From NCBI GenBank assembly GCA_945913025.1, contig CAMECJ010000007.1:34208-98207 (forward strand): a stretch of DNA of 64,000 bases, read 5' to 3'. Positions 42,151-51,165 of this stretch are shown piece after piece; position 1 is the stretch's first letter, and every line of letters starts with the position of its first letter. The stretch is from an uncultured Elusimicrobia bacterium (lineage in GTDB: Bacteria; Elusimicrobiota; Elusimicrobia; Elusimicrobiales; Elusimicrobiaceae). The position numbers were made by a program, and so were the translations under genes. The notes under the pieces were generated by a model. It made no database searches. It saw only the letters and a program-made list of their open reading frames with translations, and was not told where the DNA came from.

Positions 42151-44970
42151 ATGGCAAAAAATAAGTATTCCCACACCGTTTTGCTGCCCAAAACGGATTT
42201 CCCTATGCGCGCGGGACTTGCGCAAAAAGAACCCAAAATTTTAGAGTTTTGGAAATCCATCAACCTCTACGAAGCAATGCTTAAAAAGAACGAGGCCGGC
42301 AAACATTTTGTTCTGCACGACGGCCCGCCTTACGCCAACGGCAAAATTCACATCGGACACGCACTCGATAAAACGATTAAGGATATTATTATTAAAAGCC
42401 GCGCGATGACGGGTTACTATACCCCTTACATCCCGGGGTGGGACTGCCACGGGCTGCCCATTGAACAGGCCCTTTTAAAAGAATTAAAACAAGACAAAAA
42501 ACACATTACGGATGTTCCCGCCTTCCGTAAAAAAGCGCGTGAGTTTGCCGCCAAATTTATTGATTTGCAACGCCAAGGTTTCAAACGCTTGGGCGTACAG
42601 GGCGACTGGGATAACCCGTACCTGACGATGGCTCCGCGCTACGAAGGCATTACCGTTGGTGTGTTTTTGGATTTGATTGAAAAAGGCTACGTCTACAAAG
42701 GCCAAAAAACAATTACGTGGTGTTCCCATTGCGAGACGGCTCTGGCCGATGCGGAAACGGAATATAAAGATATTTCTTCTTCCTCTATTTACTTACGTTT
42801 TAAACTGGTAAATCCGGACCAAAAAATTCTGGGCGATTTGGACTATACCAAACCCGTCAGCCTCGCCGTGTGGACGACCACGCCGTGGACGATTCCCGCC
42901 AACTGCGCGGCTGCCGTTTCCAATACGGAAGATTACGCCATATTAAAAGATGCCAAAACGGGCGAATACTATATCGTCGCCGAAAAACTGGCCGAAGAAT
43001 TCTTAAAAAATACGGAGCTCGATTGCACGCAGGCCGGCAAAGTGGCCGGAGCGGATTTGGTAGGGATGAAGTATTATCATCCGCTGACGCATAAAGAAAA
43101 CCCCGTTATATGGACGGATTTCGTAACCATGGACGCGGGCGTAGGTATCGTACACATTGCCCCGGGCCACGGTGAAGAAGACGCCGCCGCCGGTAAACAA
43201 TGGGGCCTCGAAGCATTCTGCCCCGTGGACGAAAAAGGCTGTTACACCAAAGATTCCGGTATTTTTGAAGGGATGCACGTGTTTGAAGCCAATCCCCTGA
43301 TGGTTAAAAAGTTGGATGAACTTGGCGCGCTTATCAAAGAGCAGGAGATTACGCACAGCTATCCGCACTGCTGGCGCTGCCACAACCCGATTATCTTCCG
43401 CTCCACGGAACAGTGGTTTATGAATATCGACAAAGACGGCCTGCGCCAAAAACTCATGAAGAATTTGGACAACGTCAAATTCTATCCCGCAGGCGGCGAA
43501 GAGCGTATGCGTTCAATGATAGGCCTGCGCCCCGACTGGTGTCTTTCGCGCCAACGCTTTTGGGGTACACCCGTTACCGTTTTGTATTGTAAAAAATGCG
43601 GCAAGCCGCAAATCGACCATAAACTTTTTGAGTTTATCAAAGCGCGCGCTATGGAAGAAGGATCTGATTTTTGGTTTACCGATCCGGTGGAAAAATTAAT
43701 GCCGGAGGGGTATCATTGTGCATGCGGCGGAACCGAATTTAGAAAAGAGACGGACATTTTGGACGTTTGGCTGGATTCCGGCGTATCGTGGGCGGCCGTC
43801 TTAAAAGACCGCGGCATTTCTTTCCCTGCCGACGTCTACTCTGAAGGATCCGACCAACACCGCGGCTGGTTCCAAAGCTCGTACATTCCTTCTTATACGC
43901 TTGAAGGAACTGCTCCGTTTAAAACCATTTTGACGCACGGTATGGTGCTGGACCAGAAAGGCCGCCCGATGCATAAGTCGCTTGGCAACAGCGTGGATCC
44001 GGAGGACGTCGTCAATAAATACGGTGCGGATATTTTGCGCCTGTGGGTATCGTTTTCCGACTATCAGGGCGACGTGCGCATTTCCGATGAAATTTTAGGC
44101 GGCCCGATTGATACCTACCGCAAACTGCGCAATACGGTGCGCTATGCGCTTGGTAATTTGTCCGATTATGATCCGCAACAGCACAAAGTGGACGGAAAAG
44201 ATTTGGCGGAAATGGACCGCTATATGCTGGGCCGTTTGAATGAACTGATTCAAGAAGTCCACGCAGGGTATGCGGAATTTAATTTCCGCCGCGCCATGCG
44301 CGCGATTACGGACTACTGCATTTTGGATTTGTCCTCTTTTATGTTGGACGCGTCCAAGGACCGCCTGTACACGCTGGGGGCGTCTTCTCCGGCGCGGCGC
44401 AGCGCGCAAACCGCTCTGGCGGAAATTGCCGTAACGCTGCTCCAACTGATGGCGCCGGTGCTTTCTTTTACCGCCGAAGAAGCATGGCAGGAACTGCGTA
44501 AAACCGCTTTAGGCCGCGATTTTCCGCAGAGCATTTTCCTTTCCAATATGCCCGCGAATGCTTCCCTCATTCCGGACGTGAAACTGGAAGAAAAATGGAA
44601 TAAAATCCGCTCCGTGCGCGAAACCGTCCAAAAAACCTTGGAAGAAGCGCGCCAAAAAGGCGTTATCGGTTCGGGCTTGGAAGCCAAAGTGATTTTTAAA
44701 ACCTCTGACCCGCAAATGAAAGCGTTTTTGGAAGAAACCAAAGCGCTGTGGCCGGAAATTGCCATCGTGTCCGCCGTAGAGGTTCAGGATGGAACGGAAC
44801 CTCTTTGTATAGTTGCCGAGCACGCCGCCGGTGTGAAATGCGCCCGCTGCTGGCAGTGGAAAGAGGATGTCGGCTCCGATGATAAACACGCGGATATCTG
44901 TGCCCGCTGTGCTTCGGTGCTGGCCACAGAAGGCATTGTGGTGGAAGAAGGGGAAAAGGTAAGTGCATAA
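42151..44970 (+). CDS. ileS: Isoleucyl-tRNA synthetase
   Basis: 939 residues from the ATG at 42151, which is spaced 11 bases from GGAG. A GTG at 42139 in frame is the alternative. The HIGH box lies in GPPYANGKIHIGHAL and the KMSKS box is variant, MHKSLGN. The editing domain is present (WTTTPWTIPANCA), and the C-terminal zinc-binding domain has two Cys pairs (CARCWQW, CARCASVL) as in bacterial type IleRS. It heads an operon with lspA, a TPR lipoprotein, a P-type ATPase and queF. The ileS-lspA pairing is widespread. Confidence 0.97.
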   Translation: MAKNKYSHTVLLPKTDFPMRAGLAQKEPKILEFWKSINLYEAMLKKNEAGKHFVLHDGPPYANGKIHIGHALDKTIKDIIIKSRAMTGYYTPYIPGWDCHGLPIEQALLKELKQDKKHITDVPAFRKKAREFAAKFIDLQRQGFKRLGVQGDWDNPYLTMAPRYEGITVGVFLDLIEKGYVYKGQKTITWCSHCETALADAETEYKDISSSSIYLRFKLVNPDQKILGDLDYTKPVSLAVWTTTPWTIPANCAAAVSNTEDYAILKDAKTGEYYIVAEKLAEEFLKNTELDCTQAGKVAGADLVGMKYYHPLTHKENPVIWTDFVTMDAGVGIVHIAPGHGEEDAAAGKQWGLEAFCPVDEKGCYTKDSGIFEGMHVFEANPLMVKKLDELGALIKEQEITHSYPHCWRCHNPIIFRSTEQWFMNIDKDGLRQKLMKNLDNVKFYPAGGEERMRSMIGLRPDWCLSRQRFWGTPVTVLYCKKCGKPQIDHKLFEFIKARAMEEGSDFWFTDPVEKLMPEGYHCACGGTEFRKETDILDVWLDSGVSWAAVLKDRGISFPADVYSEGSDQHRGWFQSSYIPSYTLEGTAPFKTILTHGMVLDQKGRPMHKSLGNSVDPEDVVNKYGADILRLWVSFSDYQGDVRISDEILGGPIDTYRKLRNTVRYALGNLSDYDPQQHKVDGKDLAEMDRYMLGRLNELIQEVHAGYAEFNFRRAMRAITDYCILDLSSFMLDASKDRLYTLGASSPARRSAQTALAEIAVTLLQLMAPVLSFTAEEAWQELRKTALGRDFPQSIFLSNMPANASLIPDVKLEEKWNKIRSVRETVQKTLEEARQKGVIGSGLEAKVIFKTSDPQMKAFLEETKALWPEIAIVSAVEVQDGTEPLCIVAEHAAGVKCARCWQWKEDVGSDDKHADICARCASVLATEGIVVEEGEKVSA

Positions 44971-45454
44971 TTTTTGGAATAAAGCCGTGAACTGGAGTCG
45001 GAAACACCGCGTCGTACTGGGCGCGGCGGGCGGTATTTTCCTGTTGGACCACCTGACGAAAGTAGCGGCTTTATTTTGGCTTCCCGATGAACCTATTAAA
45101 CTGCTGCCGTTTTTTTACCTGCGCTATGTGGAAAATACGGGCGCGGCATTTGGTATGATGCAAGGGGGGAATCTGCTCCTCATTTTCATTATGCTGGCGA
45201 TTGTGGCTTATATGCTTAAAAGTTGGAAAGAACTTTGCTCTTACGGAAAACTGGTGGAATGGGCCTGTATTTTTATTTTAGCAGGTGCGCTTGGTAATCT
45301 TTATGATAGAATAACATTAGGCTATGTGGTGGACTTTTTGGATTTTCGGGTTTGGCCCGTGTTTAATATAGCCGACTCGTTTATTACGGTAGGCGGGTGT
45401 ATGTTGTTTGTTTCGTTATTTTTTAACCGGAAAGAGAAACGGGAGGAAAAATGA
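44963..45454 (+). CDS. lspA: Lipoprotein signal peptidase (signal peptidase II)
   Basis: A 163-residue inner-membrane aspartyl protease that cleaves prolipoproteins before the lipidated Cys. Four spans. Conserved boxes NTGAAFG, GNLYDRI, GYVVDFLDF and FNIADSFI carry the catalytic Asp pair. Start codon GTG at 44963, overlapping ileS by eight bases. Its operon neighbour is itself a lipoprotein. Confidence 0.95.
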   Translation: MHNFWNKAVNWSRKHRVVLGAAGGIFLLDHLTKVAALFWLPDEPIKLLPFFYLRYVENTGAAFGMMQGGNLLLIFIMLAIVAYMLKSWKELCSYGKLVEWACIFILAGALGNLYDRITLGYVVDFLDFRVWPVFNIADSFITVGGCMLFVSLFFNRKEKREEK

Positions 45455-46434
45455 AAAAAGTTTTAAGTTTGTTGGTGGCGGTTTTATGGCTGGCCGCCTG
45501 CGGCGGGGATAAGGCAATGTTTAAGCAGGCCCAGTTAGCTGCTTCTAAGGGAGATTTTACAAAAGCCATTCAAATCTATTCCCGCATCATTAAGCAGAAT
45601 CCCAACCATTACGCGGCGATTGTCAACCGCGGCGTATTGTGGGAACGTCTTCCTGTGAAAGACGCGAAAGAACGTGCCAAAAACCGCCGGTTCGCCGAGG
45701 CCGATTACCTGCACGCTATGCAAGTCAATCCCAACGCTGCCGAGCCGTTCAATAACGTCGGTGCGTTATATGTGGATATGGGCCGCAATGCTGATGCCGT
45801 CTTTTATCTAAGCGAAGCGTTGGCCCGCAGCCCCAATTACTTTACCGCGCTTATGAACCGTGCTATTGCTCGTTACCACCAAGGCCGCACCGTCGATGCT
45901 TTACAAGATTTCAATAGCGCGCTTAAATTGCGCGACGACGAACCGCTTTTATTTTTAAACCGCGGTTTGGCGTATTTTGATTCAGGTATGTTTGACGCCG
46001 CACTTGACGATTTCTCTTATTTAATGTACCTGCGCCCCAATGACGCGCGCGCCTATTTGGAACGTGCCCGCGTTTTTATAGCTATGGGATATCCTGCTAA
46101 CGCTTATGCGGATTTGCAGGAAGCTGTTACCATTCAGCCTTCCTATGCGCTGGCTTACTATTATATGGGCGATTTACTCTTCCGCAAAGGCGAAAAGGAC
46201 CAGGCGCTCGGTATGCTGGTGCGTTCCAAAGAACTGGCCAGCCAGTATGTTCCTACGTATGAGCTGATGGGGGATATGCTGGCGATGGAGGATCCGGTCA
46301 GCGCGACGGCTAACTATATGGTGGCCAAAAAACTGGATCCGAAAAACGCCCGCCGCTATGACGCTAAAATCCGTATGATGAAGACCGAAAAAGGCCGAGA
46401 ACGCGTACTCGCGAACCGCTTTTTTCCGCGTTAA
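45451..46434 (+). CDS. TPR-repeat lipoprotein
   Basis: 327 residues. A lipobox (LAAC, Cys about 17) after a short signal, then at least six tetratricopeptide repeats (AIQIYSRIIKQNPNHYAAIVNRG and successors), a helical scaffold for protein contacts. The second repeat unit is interrupted by a basic insert (KDAKERAKNRRF). It probably sits on the inner leaflet of the outer membrane as an envelope-assembly or pilus-assembly (PilF-like) factor. This is inference. It overlaps lspA by four bases. Confidence 0.85.
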   Translation: MKKVLSLLVAVLWLAACGGDKAMFKQAQLAASKGDFTKAIQIYSRIIKQNPNHYAAIVNRGVLWERLPVKDAKERAKNRRFAEADYLHAMQVNPNAAEPFNNVGALYVDMGRNADAVFYLSEALARSPNYFTALMNRAIARYHQGRTVDALQDFNSALKLRDDEPLLFLNRGLAYFDSGMFDAALDDFSYLMYLRPNDARAYLERARVFIAMGYPANAYADLQEAVTIQPSYALAYYYMGDLLFRKGEKDQALGMLVRSKELASQYVPTYELMGDMLAMEDPVSATANYMVAKKLDPKNARRYDAKIRMMKTEKGRERVLANRFFPR

Positions 46435-46440
46435 TTGAAT

Positions 46441-48405
46441 ATGAAGGTTTATGCGGCGTCCTCTCCCTGCGTTTCGAACGCGTTGACGGTATCTTCTAAA
46501 GTGTTTACGTACCGCTTCTTTTTGTCGTGCTGTTTTTTGGTGCTTTTACTTTTGTCGCTCACGTTCCGTCATTCGGACGTGGGCGTTTTTATTCTGGCGC
46601 TGATGAACGTGCTTTTTTGTGCGGACATATTGGCCCGCTGCGCTTGGACAGATTTAATGTCCGGCCGGTTGAGTTTTGCGCTGTTTTCGGGTACCGCCGT
46701 ATTTTCCGGTTTTTTATATTCGGCGTTGAATGTATTTTTAACGCGGCCGCTTTACGGGCCGTCGCCGAATTTATTTGTGTATGTTTCGTTCCTTTTGACG
46801 CTTTCGCTGTGGGCGGAGCGGCGGCTCGTGCGCGAAAAAGAACAAACGCGTGTGTATATTAAAAAGTTGGATGATTTCCTTCCCAAATCGGGCCGGTTGT
46901 GCGTCGGGCGGCAATTTAAAAAAGTGTTTGCCGGCGAATTGAAAGCGGGCGACTTGATTTTGGTAAAACAAGGCGAACGGCTGCCTTGTGACGGTATTGT
47001 GAAACAAGGCAAAACATCTATCGACGAACAGCTGGTTACAGGCAATATGCTTCCCACCTCCAAGCGGGCCGGAAGTCCCGTCTATGCAGGCACGTTAAAT
47101 AAATCTTCGCCGGTATATGTGGAGGTTACGCTTCCGCTGCCCCAATCTGCTTTAATGAATGTGATTGAAGCCGTCAAAAACGGGGAGCTGCGCCGCGGTA
47201 ATTTTGCCAGCAGTTTAGATGCGTTTTCAGGTTTACTTTTTCCGTTTGCGGGACTTTTGTCGTTGGGCGTATATGCGTATATTTTGTACCGTTTCGGCGC
47301 GTTTTCTGCCGGACTAAACGAGTGGTTCCATTATGCGGGCGCACTGCTGTTTTGTTTGGCGTTATCTTGTCCGCCGGCGTTGGTTTTTGTGTCTGTCTTT
47401 CCTTCCTTTTTTGCGCGTGCCGGCGCGCGTGCCAAAAAAATTAAAATTCAAAACATTTATGCGCTGGATGAACTCGTCCGCGCCGATACCGTATTTTTTG
47501 ATAAAACCGGCACGCTGACGTACGGCGAATTGCGCGTTTCGGGCGTGTTTCCGGTAAAGGAATCTTTAAAACAAGCGTTGTTGGAAACGGTCGCCACTGC
47601 CGAACAACTCGTTGACGGGCCGTTTGCCGACGCGGTAAACGGTTACGCCAAAAAATATAAAGTTAAAACCAAAAGTTTGCTTTGTTTTGACGTACTCCCC
47701 GGGTTGGGCGTGCAGGCTTCCACGCGCGCGGATAAAATTTTGGCGGGCCGTATTCAATGGATAAAAGAGCAAGGCGTTGAGGTGCCGGACGAACTGCTCT
47801 CTGTGGAAGCAGCCGTTATTTGTGTGGTCAAAAACGGGGAGTTTCTGGGATATCTGACGCTTGCCGACGAATTGCGCCGCGGGGCGCGGGAAATGGTGGA
47901 TTTTTTGAAATCCAAAGGAAAAGACATTATTTTGGTGTCGGGTGATAACGAGTCGTCCGTATCGTCTTTTTCCAAACAGGCCGGTATTGACAAAATGAAT
48001 TTTAACGTACTTCCCGCAACAAAAGCTGAAATTATTACCAACTTGCGCGGATTGGGCAAGCGCGTGATCATGGTGGGCGACGGGTTTAACGACATTATCG
48101 CGCTTCTTCGTGCGGATGCGGGAATTGTGTTTGCTTCCGGCCGCAACGTCTACAACAACTGGGTGGATATTATTTTAAAACGCAAGGACTTGTATCCCTT
48201 AAAAGATTTGTTTACAATAAATACAAGGCTGCGCCGTACGGCTTCGTTTAATGCCGCTGTATCCTTTTTGTCGGGCATGGCGCTTGCCGTATGGCTTTTG
48301 TGGCGTATGCCGGCCGTTTCCGGCTGGTATTGGACGACGGGCGGCAGTTTGGCTGTCATATTGCTGCTTTTATTAAATTCGGTGAGGTTATTAAAAATAA
48401 AATGA
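46441..48405 (+). CDS. Divergent P-type (P1B-like) ATPase
   Basis: 654 residues from ATG 46441. The phosphorylation site FDKTGTLTYGE and hinge VGDGFNDIIAL are intact, and SCPPALVF resembles the metal-site CPx helix. Other hallmarks have changed: the actuator-loop TGE reads TGN (QLVTGNMLP), and the HP motif of the nucleotide domain reads GP (VDGPFADAV). No N-terminal metal-binding domain is seen. The TGE Glu drives dephosphorylation, so turnover may be slow or the protein may have another role. Co-transcribed with queF (ATGA overlap). The upstream TTG at 46435 is a less likely start. Confidence 0.8.
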   Translation: MKVYAASSPCVSNALTVSSKVFTYRFFLSCCFLVLLLLSLTFRHSDVGVFILALMNVLFCADILARCAWTDLMSGRLSFALFSGTAVFSGFLYSALNVFLTRPLYGPSPNLFVYVSFLLTLSLWAERRLVREKEQTRVYIKKLDDFLPKSGRLCVGRQFKKVFAGELKAGDLILVKQGERLPCDGIVKQGKTSIDEQLVTGNMLPTSKRAGSPVYAGTLNKSSPVYVEVTLPLPQSALMNVIEAVKNGELRRGNFASSLDAFSGLLFPFAGLLSLGVYAYILYRFGAFSAGLNEWFHYAGALLFCLALSCPPALVFVSVFPSFFARAGARAKKIKIQNIYALDELVRADTVFFDKTGTLTYGELRVSGVFPVKESLKQALLETVATAEQLVDGPFADAVNGYAKKYKVKTKSLLCFDVLPGLGVQASTRADKILAGRIQWIKEQGVEVPDELLSVEAAVICVVKNGEFLGYLTLADELRRGAREMVDFLKSKGKDIILVSGDNESSVSSFSKQAGIDKMNFNVLPATKAEIITNLRGLGKRVIMVGDGFNDIIALLRADAGIVFASGRNVYNNWVDIILKRKDLYPLKDLFTINTRLRRTASFNAAVSFLSGMALAVWLLWRMPAVSGWYWTTGGSLAVILLLLLNSVRLLKIK

Positions 48406-48806
48406 CGATGCAAGATATTGATTTCGGTTACACTTCCGACCACGCCCGCAAAAATGCGGACGCTGTCCTTCCGGCCATTCAGTGCTGGCCCAACCAATAC
48501 AAACGCGATTACGACATTAAAATCGAATTGCCGGAATTTACGTCCGTCTGCCCCAAAACAGGTCTGCCGGATTTCGGCGTGATTACGATTGAATATATTC
48601 CGGATGAATTGTGCTTGGAACTTAAATCGCTTAAATACTATTTGCTTGAATACCGCGATATGGGTATTTTTATGGAAAACATCGCCAATAAAATTTTGGA
48701 TGACGTGGTAAAAGCCTGCAAGCCCAAACGGGCGACCGTAACGGGCGTGTTTACGCCGCGCGGCGGTTTGCGTTCCATCATTACGGCAAAGTACGAGAAA
48801 AAATAA
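48402..48806 (+). CDS. queF: 7-cyano-7-deazaguanine (preQ0) reductase
   Basis: NADPH-dependent reduction of the preQ0 nitrile to preQ1, for queuosine in tRNA. 134 residues, the short unimodular type. Catalytic Cys in FTSVCPKTGLPDF, the substrate-binding LELKSLKYYL (family ExKSLK), and FMENIANKILDD. The last codons give TPRGGLRS. Start ATG overlaps the previous stop and it shares TAATG with the next gene. Confidence 0.95.
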   Translation: MTMQDIDFGYTSDHARKNADAVLPAIQCWPNQYKRDYDIKIELPEFTSVCPKTGLPDFGVITIEYIPDELCLELKSLKYYLLEYRDMGIFMENIANKILDDVVKACKPKRATVTGVFTPRGGLRSIITAKYEKK

Positions 48807-49519
48807 TGAAACAAAATATCAGGTTGATTATCGCATTTATATTGGTATTTTTGGCCGGAGTGGCCGTTATGCGCGTGTGGGACGTGTACCGATTTGCCAA
48901 AGAGAGGGAGAACGCCGTACCTCTCCACCCGACGGACTCTTTGCTGGCGATTAACTTCAAAGATGCTTCCGTGCCGGAAGGAGTAACGGAGCTGGAAGAT
49001 CCGGATTATGTGGAAATTTCCGTGCCGTCCCAGCTTTCCAAAATCAGCGTCCCTGGAATGGAAAAAGTTATTTCCCGTTCGGGGCAGGTGATTGAGGTAA
49101 ATAGTGACGAAGAAAGAGCAGAAACAAGCACGGCGGTAGATTTGTCTAATGTGCAGAATGTCCGGTTGCCTTCCGGCACGCAGCAGCCCGTAGCGGAGCC
49201 GAAAAGCGCCATTTCTATGATTAATGCCCCTGTAGCCGCTAGGCTGATTAAAACGGTGGAAGAGTACAAAGCGTTTAAGCGTACAGCGCGTGGGAAGTAT
49301 CCGTCGGCAAATTTCGCTACGGATAATGTGCTGGTGCTGGAATCTACCAGCAACCTGCCGGATAAGGTGTTTGAAATTCAGGACGTACGTGAGGAATCCG
49401 GCAAAATGGTGGTAATATACCGCGTCAATGTTTTTGGATTGGATAAAAAAACCAATACGCATAGCGCGGTGCTGATCCAAAAGCGCGATTTGCCGTTGGA
49501 ACTGAAACAAGTGTTATAA
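48806..49519 (+). CDS. Membrane-anchored protein with a possible PrcB-like domain
   Basis: 237 residues with an N-terminal signal anchor (about 5-24), a low-complexity middle (about 70-140) and a C-terminal domain of about 100 residues (LIKTVEEYKAFKR ... KMVVIYRVNVFGLD) that recalls the PrcB C-terminal domain. The resemblance is by eye and uncertain. It is the last gene of the ileS operon before a terminator. Confidence 0.6.
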   Translation: MKQNIRLIIAFILVFLAGVAVMRVWDVYRFAKERENAVPLHPTDSLLAINFKDASVPEGVTELEDPDYVEISVPSQLSKISVPGMEKVISRSGQVIEVNSDEERAETSTAVDLSNVQNVRLPSGTQQPVAEPKSAISMINAPVAARLIKTVEEYKAFKRTARGKYPSANFATDNVLVLESTSNLPDKVFEIQDVREESGKMVVIYRVNVFGLDKKTNTHSAVLIQKRDLPLELKQVL

Positions 49520-49543
49520 GTTTTGCCAATCGAATATATAGGG

Positions 49544-49574
49544 CCGGAGCGGAGATATTTTCCGCTCCGGTTTT
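49544..49574 (+). terminator. Intrinsic terminator of the ileS operon
   Basis: Perfect ten-pair stem CCGGAGCGGA/TCCGCTCCGG (49544-49553 with 49561-49570), then TTTT. Confidence 0.88.
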
Positions 49575-49614
49575 GTGTGGTTCGTCTTTGCTCGTAGGTC
49601 TCCTGATTACACCC

Positions 49615-49646
49615 TTTGTCCTGTTGCACTTGCAACTTTAATTCGC
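49615..49646. promoter_or_regulatory. 32-bp block with perfect palindrome, shared with the 30.6 kb pilin
   Basis: Identical to 30619-30650. Palindrome GTTGCA-CT-TGCAAC at 49623-49636, again 26 bases upstream of the -35. Confidence 0.6.
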
Positions 49647-49662
49647 CACGGCCGCGTGGGTC

Positions 49663-49690
49663 TTGACCCGTTTTTTTTTTTTGATACCAT
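49663..49690 (+). promoter_or_regulatory. Pilin promoter with a 12-T spacer
   Basis: TTGACC (49663-49668), CG, twelve T, GA, TACCAT (49685-49690), with the TGA extended -10 and a 16-base spacer. The leader of about 150 bases down to 49847 contains a GC-rich hairpin (near 49796-49828) but no gene. Confidence 0.6.
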
Positions 49691-49847
49691 TTTTAGGTTG
49701 AGGAACGGGGTGGCGGTATACAATAGGCGTTTAGCTGCTTAGAATTGACCGGAGAACGATTTAACCGGCCAGTCCCTCCTCAAGAGACACCGGAAACGGG
49801 AAGAGCGGATTTCTCCGTTCTTCCCGTGATATTAACGAGGAGGGTGT

Positions 49848-51008
49848 ATGAAGAAGAGTAAAAAGAAAGCCTTCACGCTGACAGAGCTGTTAATAGTGGT
49901 CATCGTGATAGGGGTATTATCCGCGGCGGTTCTGCCGAAATTTAATAAAGTAATCGAAACGCGTAAAACGACGGAAGCGGAAGAGCTGATGGCGTCCGTA
50001 CGCACGGAGCAGGAAAAACGGTGTGCGTTGGACAAGCGGTATTTAACGCAGATGTCCGAGATGACGGATATTGTAAAAAATAACGAAACGAAGAACTTTA
50101 CGATAGCGTTAGCGGGACGCGGGATAGATGCAACCCGAAAGGATAAATACTCTTACACGTTAAAAATGCTGTCGTATGCTGACGGGCGAATTTGTTGCGA
50201 CGGGAAGGATTGCAGTAAGTTAAACAAGGAGTATCCGACGTGCGAGGAGCTAAAAGGGAAACCGGATTACCAGGAATCTCCTGAAAATTGTGCGGGTCCG
50301 TCTGCCGTATGGGGATGTGCGGGGGATGCCGAGGAGCCGTGCGGTTGTAATAATAACGGCAAACGGACGCGTACGTGCGATACGGCTACCGGTACTTGGA
50401 GCGAATGGGGAGAGTGCAAAGAAACAAAGCCTAGTACAACGGTAACATGCAATAAATGCGGTAAAAAAACGTGTGAGTTGGTTTGTGACGACAATGCTGG
50501 ATGGAAAGTTGACAAGACAAAATGTACTGCTTGCAGTAAAACAGCTAGCGAATGCTCTTCTAGCGGTGGCGGCAGTGGTACTACCGAAGATCCATGTGTA
50601 AGATGTACGAGGTGTTATAATTCCTGTATGGCAGCCTATAAAGACGCCACGTTCTGTGACAAATACTGTCTTTATGATTGCAGCGGCTGCGATGAGTGTT
50701 GTGGTAGTGATTGTGACTACACGGAGTGCGGTGCTGAGTGCGGTGCTGAGGAGGAGTGCGGTACGGGTTGCGGTACAGAGTGCGGTGGAGTCTGTAATAA
50801 TGTTCTGTGTACTGAGGATTACTATGATCTGGAAGACTCTATATATCCTTTTGCTAAACCATATACAGGTGAGACTATAACTTGTCCTATCGAAACTCTT
50901 AACTACCATGTTAATAAGTCGTGTGAAATACAGTGGGACTATGGTGAGTATGTTGGTGCTAATATAGGGACTTACCATTGTTCTACTACCTTACTGGAGT
51001 GTCACTGA
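49848..51008 (+). CDS. Large cysteine-rich pilin-like protein
   Basis: 386 residues, about twice a normal pilin. Leader MKKSKKKA, then FTLTELLIVVIVIGVLSAAVLPKFNKV. The residue before the cleavage site is Ala instead of Gly, yet Glu at +5 is kept. After a normal-looking head (to about 120) comes a Cys-rich part: I count 40 Cys. It includes a thrombospondin-1-like stretch (RTRTCDTATGTWSEWGEC) and a dense run around 285-330 (CDECCGSDCDYTECGAECG). Such a disulfide-rich tip suggests a pilus-borne adhesin. Base composition drifts to A+T in the last part. Ribosome site GAGGAGGG. Confidence 0.85.
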   Translation: MKKSKKKAFTLTELLIVVIVIGVLSAAVLPKFNKVIETRKTTEAEELMASVRTEQEKRCALDKRYLTQMSEMTDIVKNNETKNFTIALAGRGIDATRKDKYSYTLKMLSYADGRICCDGKDCSKLNKEYPTCEELKGKPDYQESPENCAGPSAVWGCAGDAEEPCGCNNNGKRTRTCDTATGTWSEWGECKETKPSTTVTCNKCGKKTCELVCDDNAGWKVDKTKCTACSKTASECSSSGGGSGTTEDPCVRCTRCYNSCMAAYKDATFCDKYCLYDCSGCDECCGSDCDYTECGAECGAEEECGTGCGTECGGVCNNVLCTEDYYDLEDSIYPFAKPYTGETITCPIETLNYHVNKSCEIQWDYGEYVGANIGTYHCSTTLLECH

Positions 51009-51129
51009 TACGATAGCGTGCTTGGTGTTCCATCTACAGTATAATATCCTGCTAGGTTTCTAGTTGAAATCTGATGGCTATACTAAGTACGCTTAGCAGT
51101 TACATTGAGACGTATGTTATATACTACTG

Positions 51130-51157
51130 GGGACTGCTCTTAACGGGCAGTCCCTTT
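51130..51157 (+). terminator. Weak terminator upstream of nagZ
   Basis: GGGACTGC/GCAGTCCC stem (51130-51137 with 51147-51154) with only TTT, overlapping the AAAGG ribosome region of the next gene. Read-through or a role in controlling nagZ translation is possible. Confidence 0.55.
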
Positions 51158-51165
51158 AAAGGATT

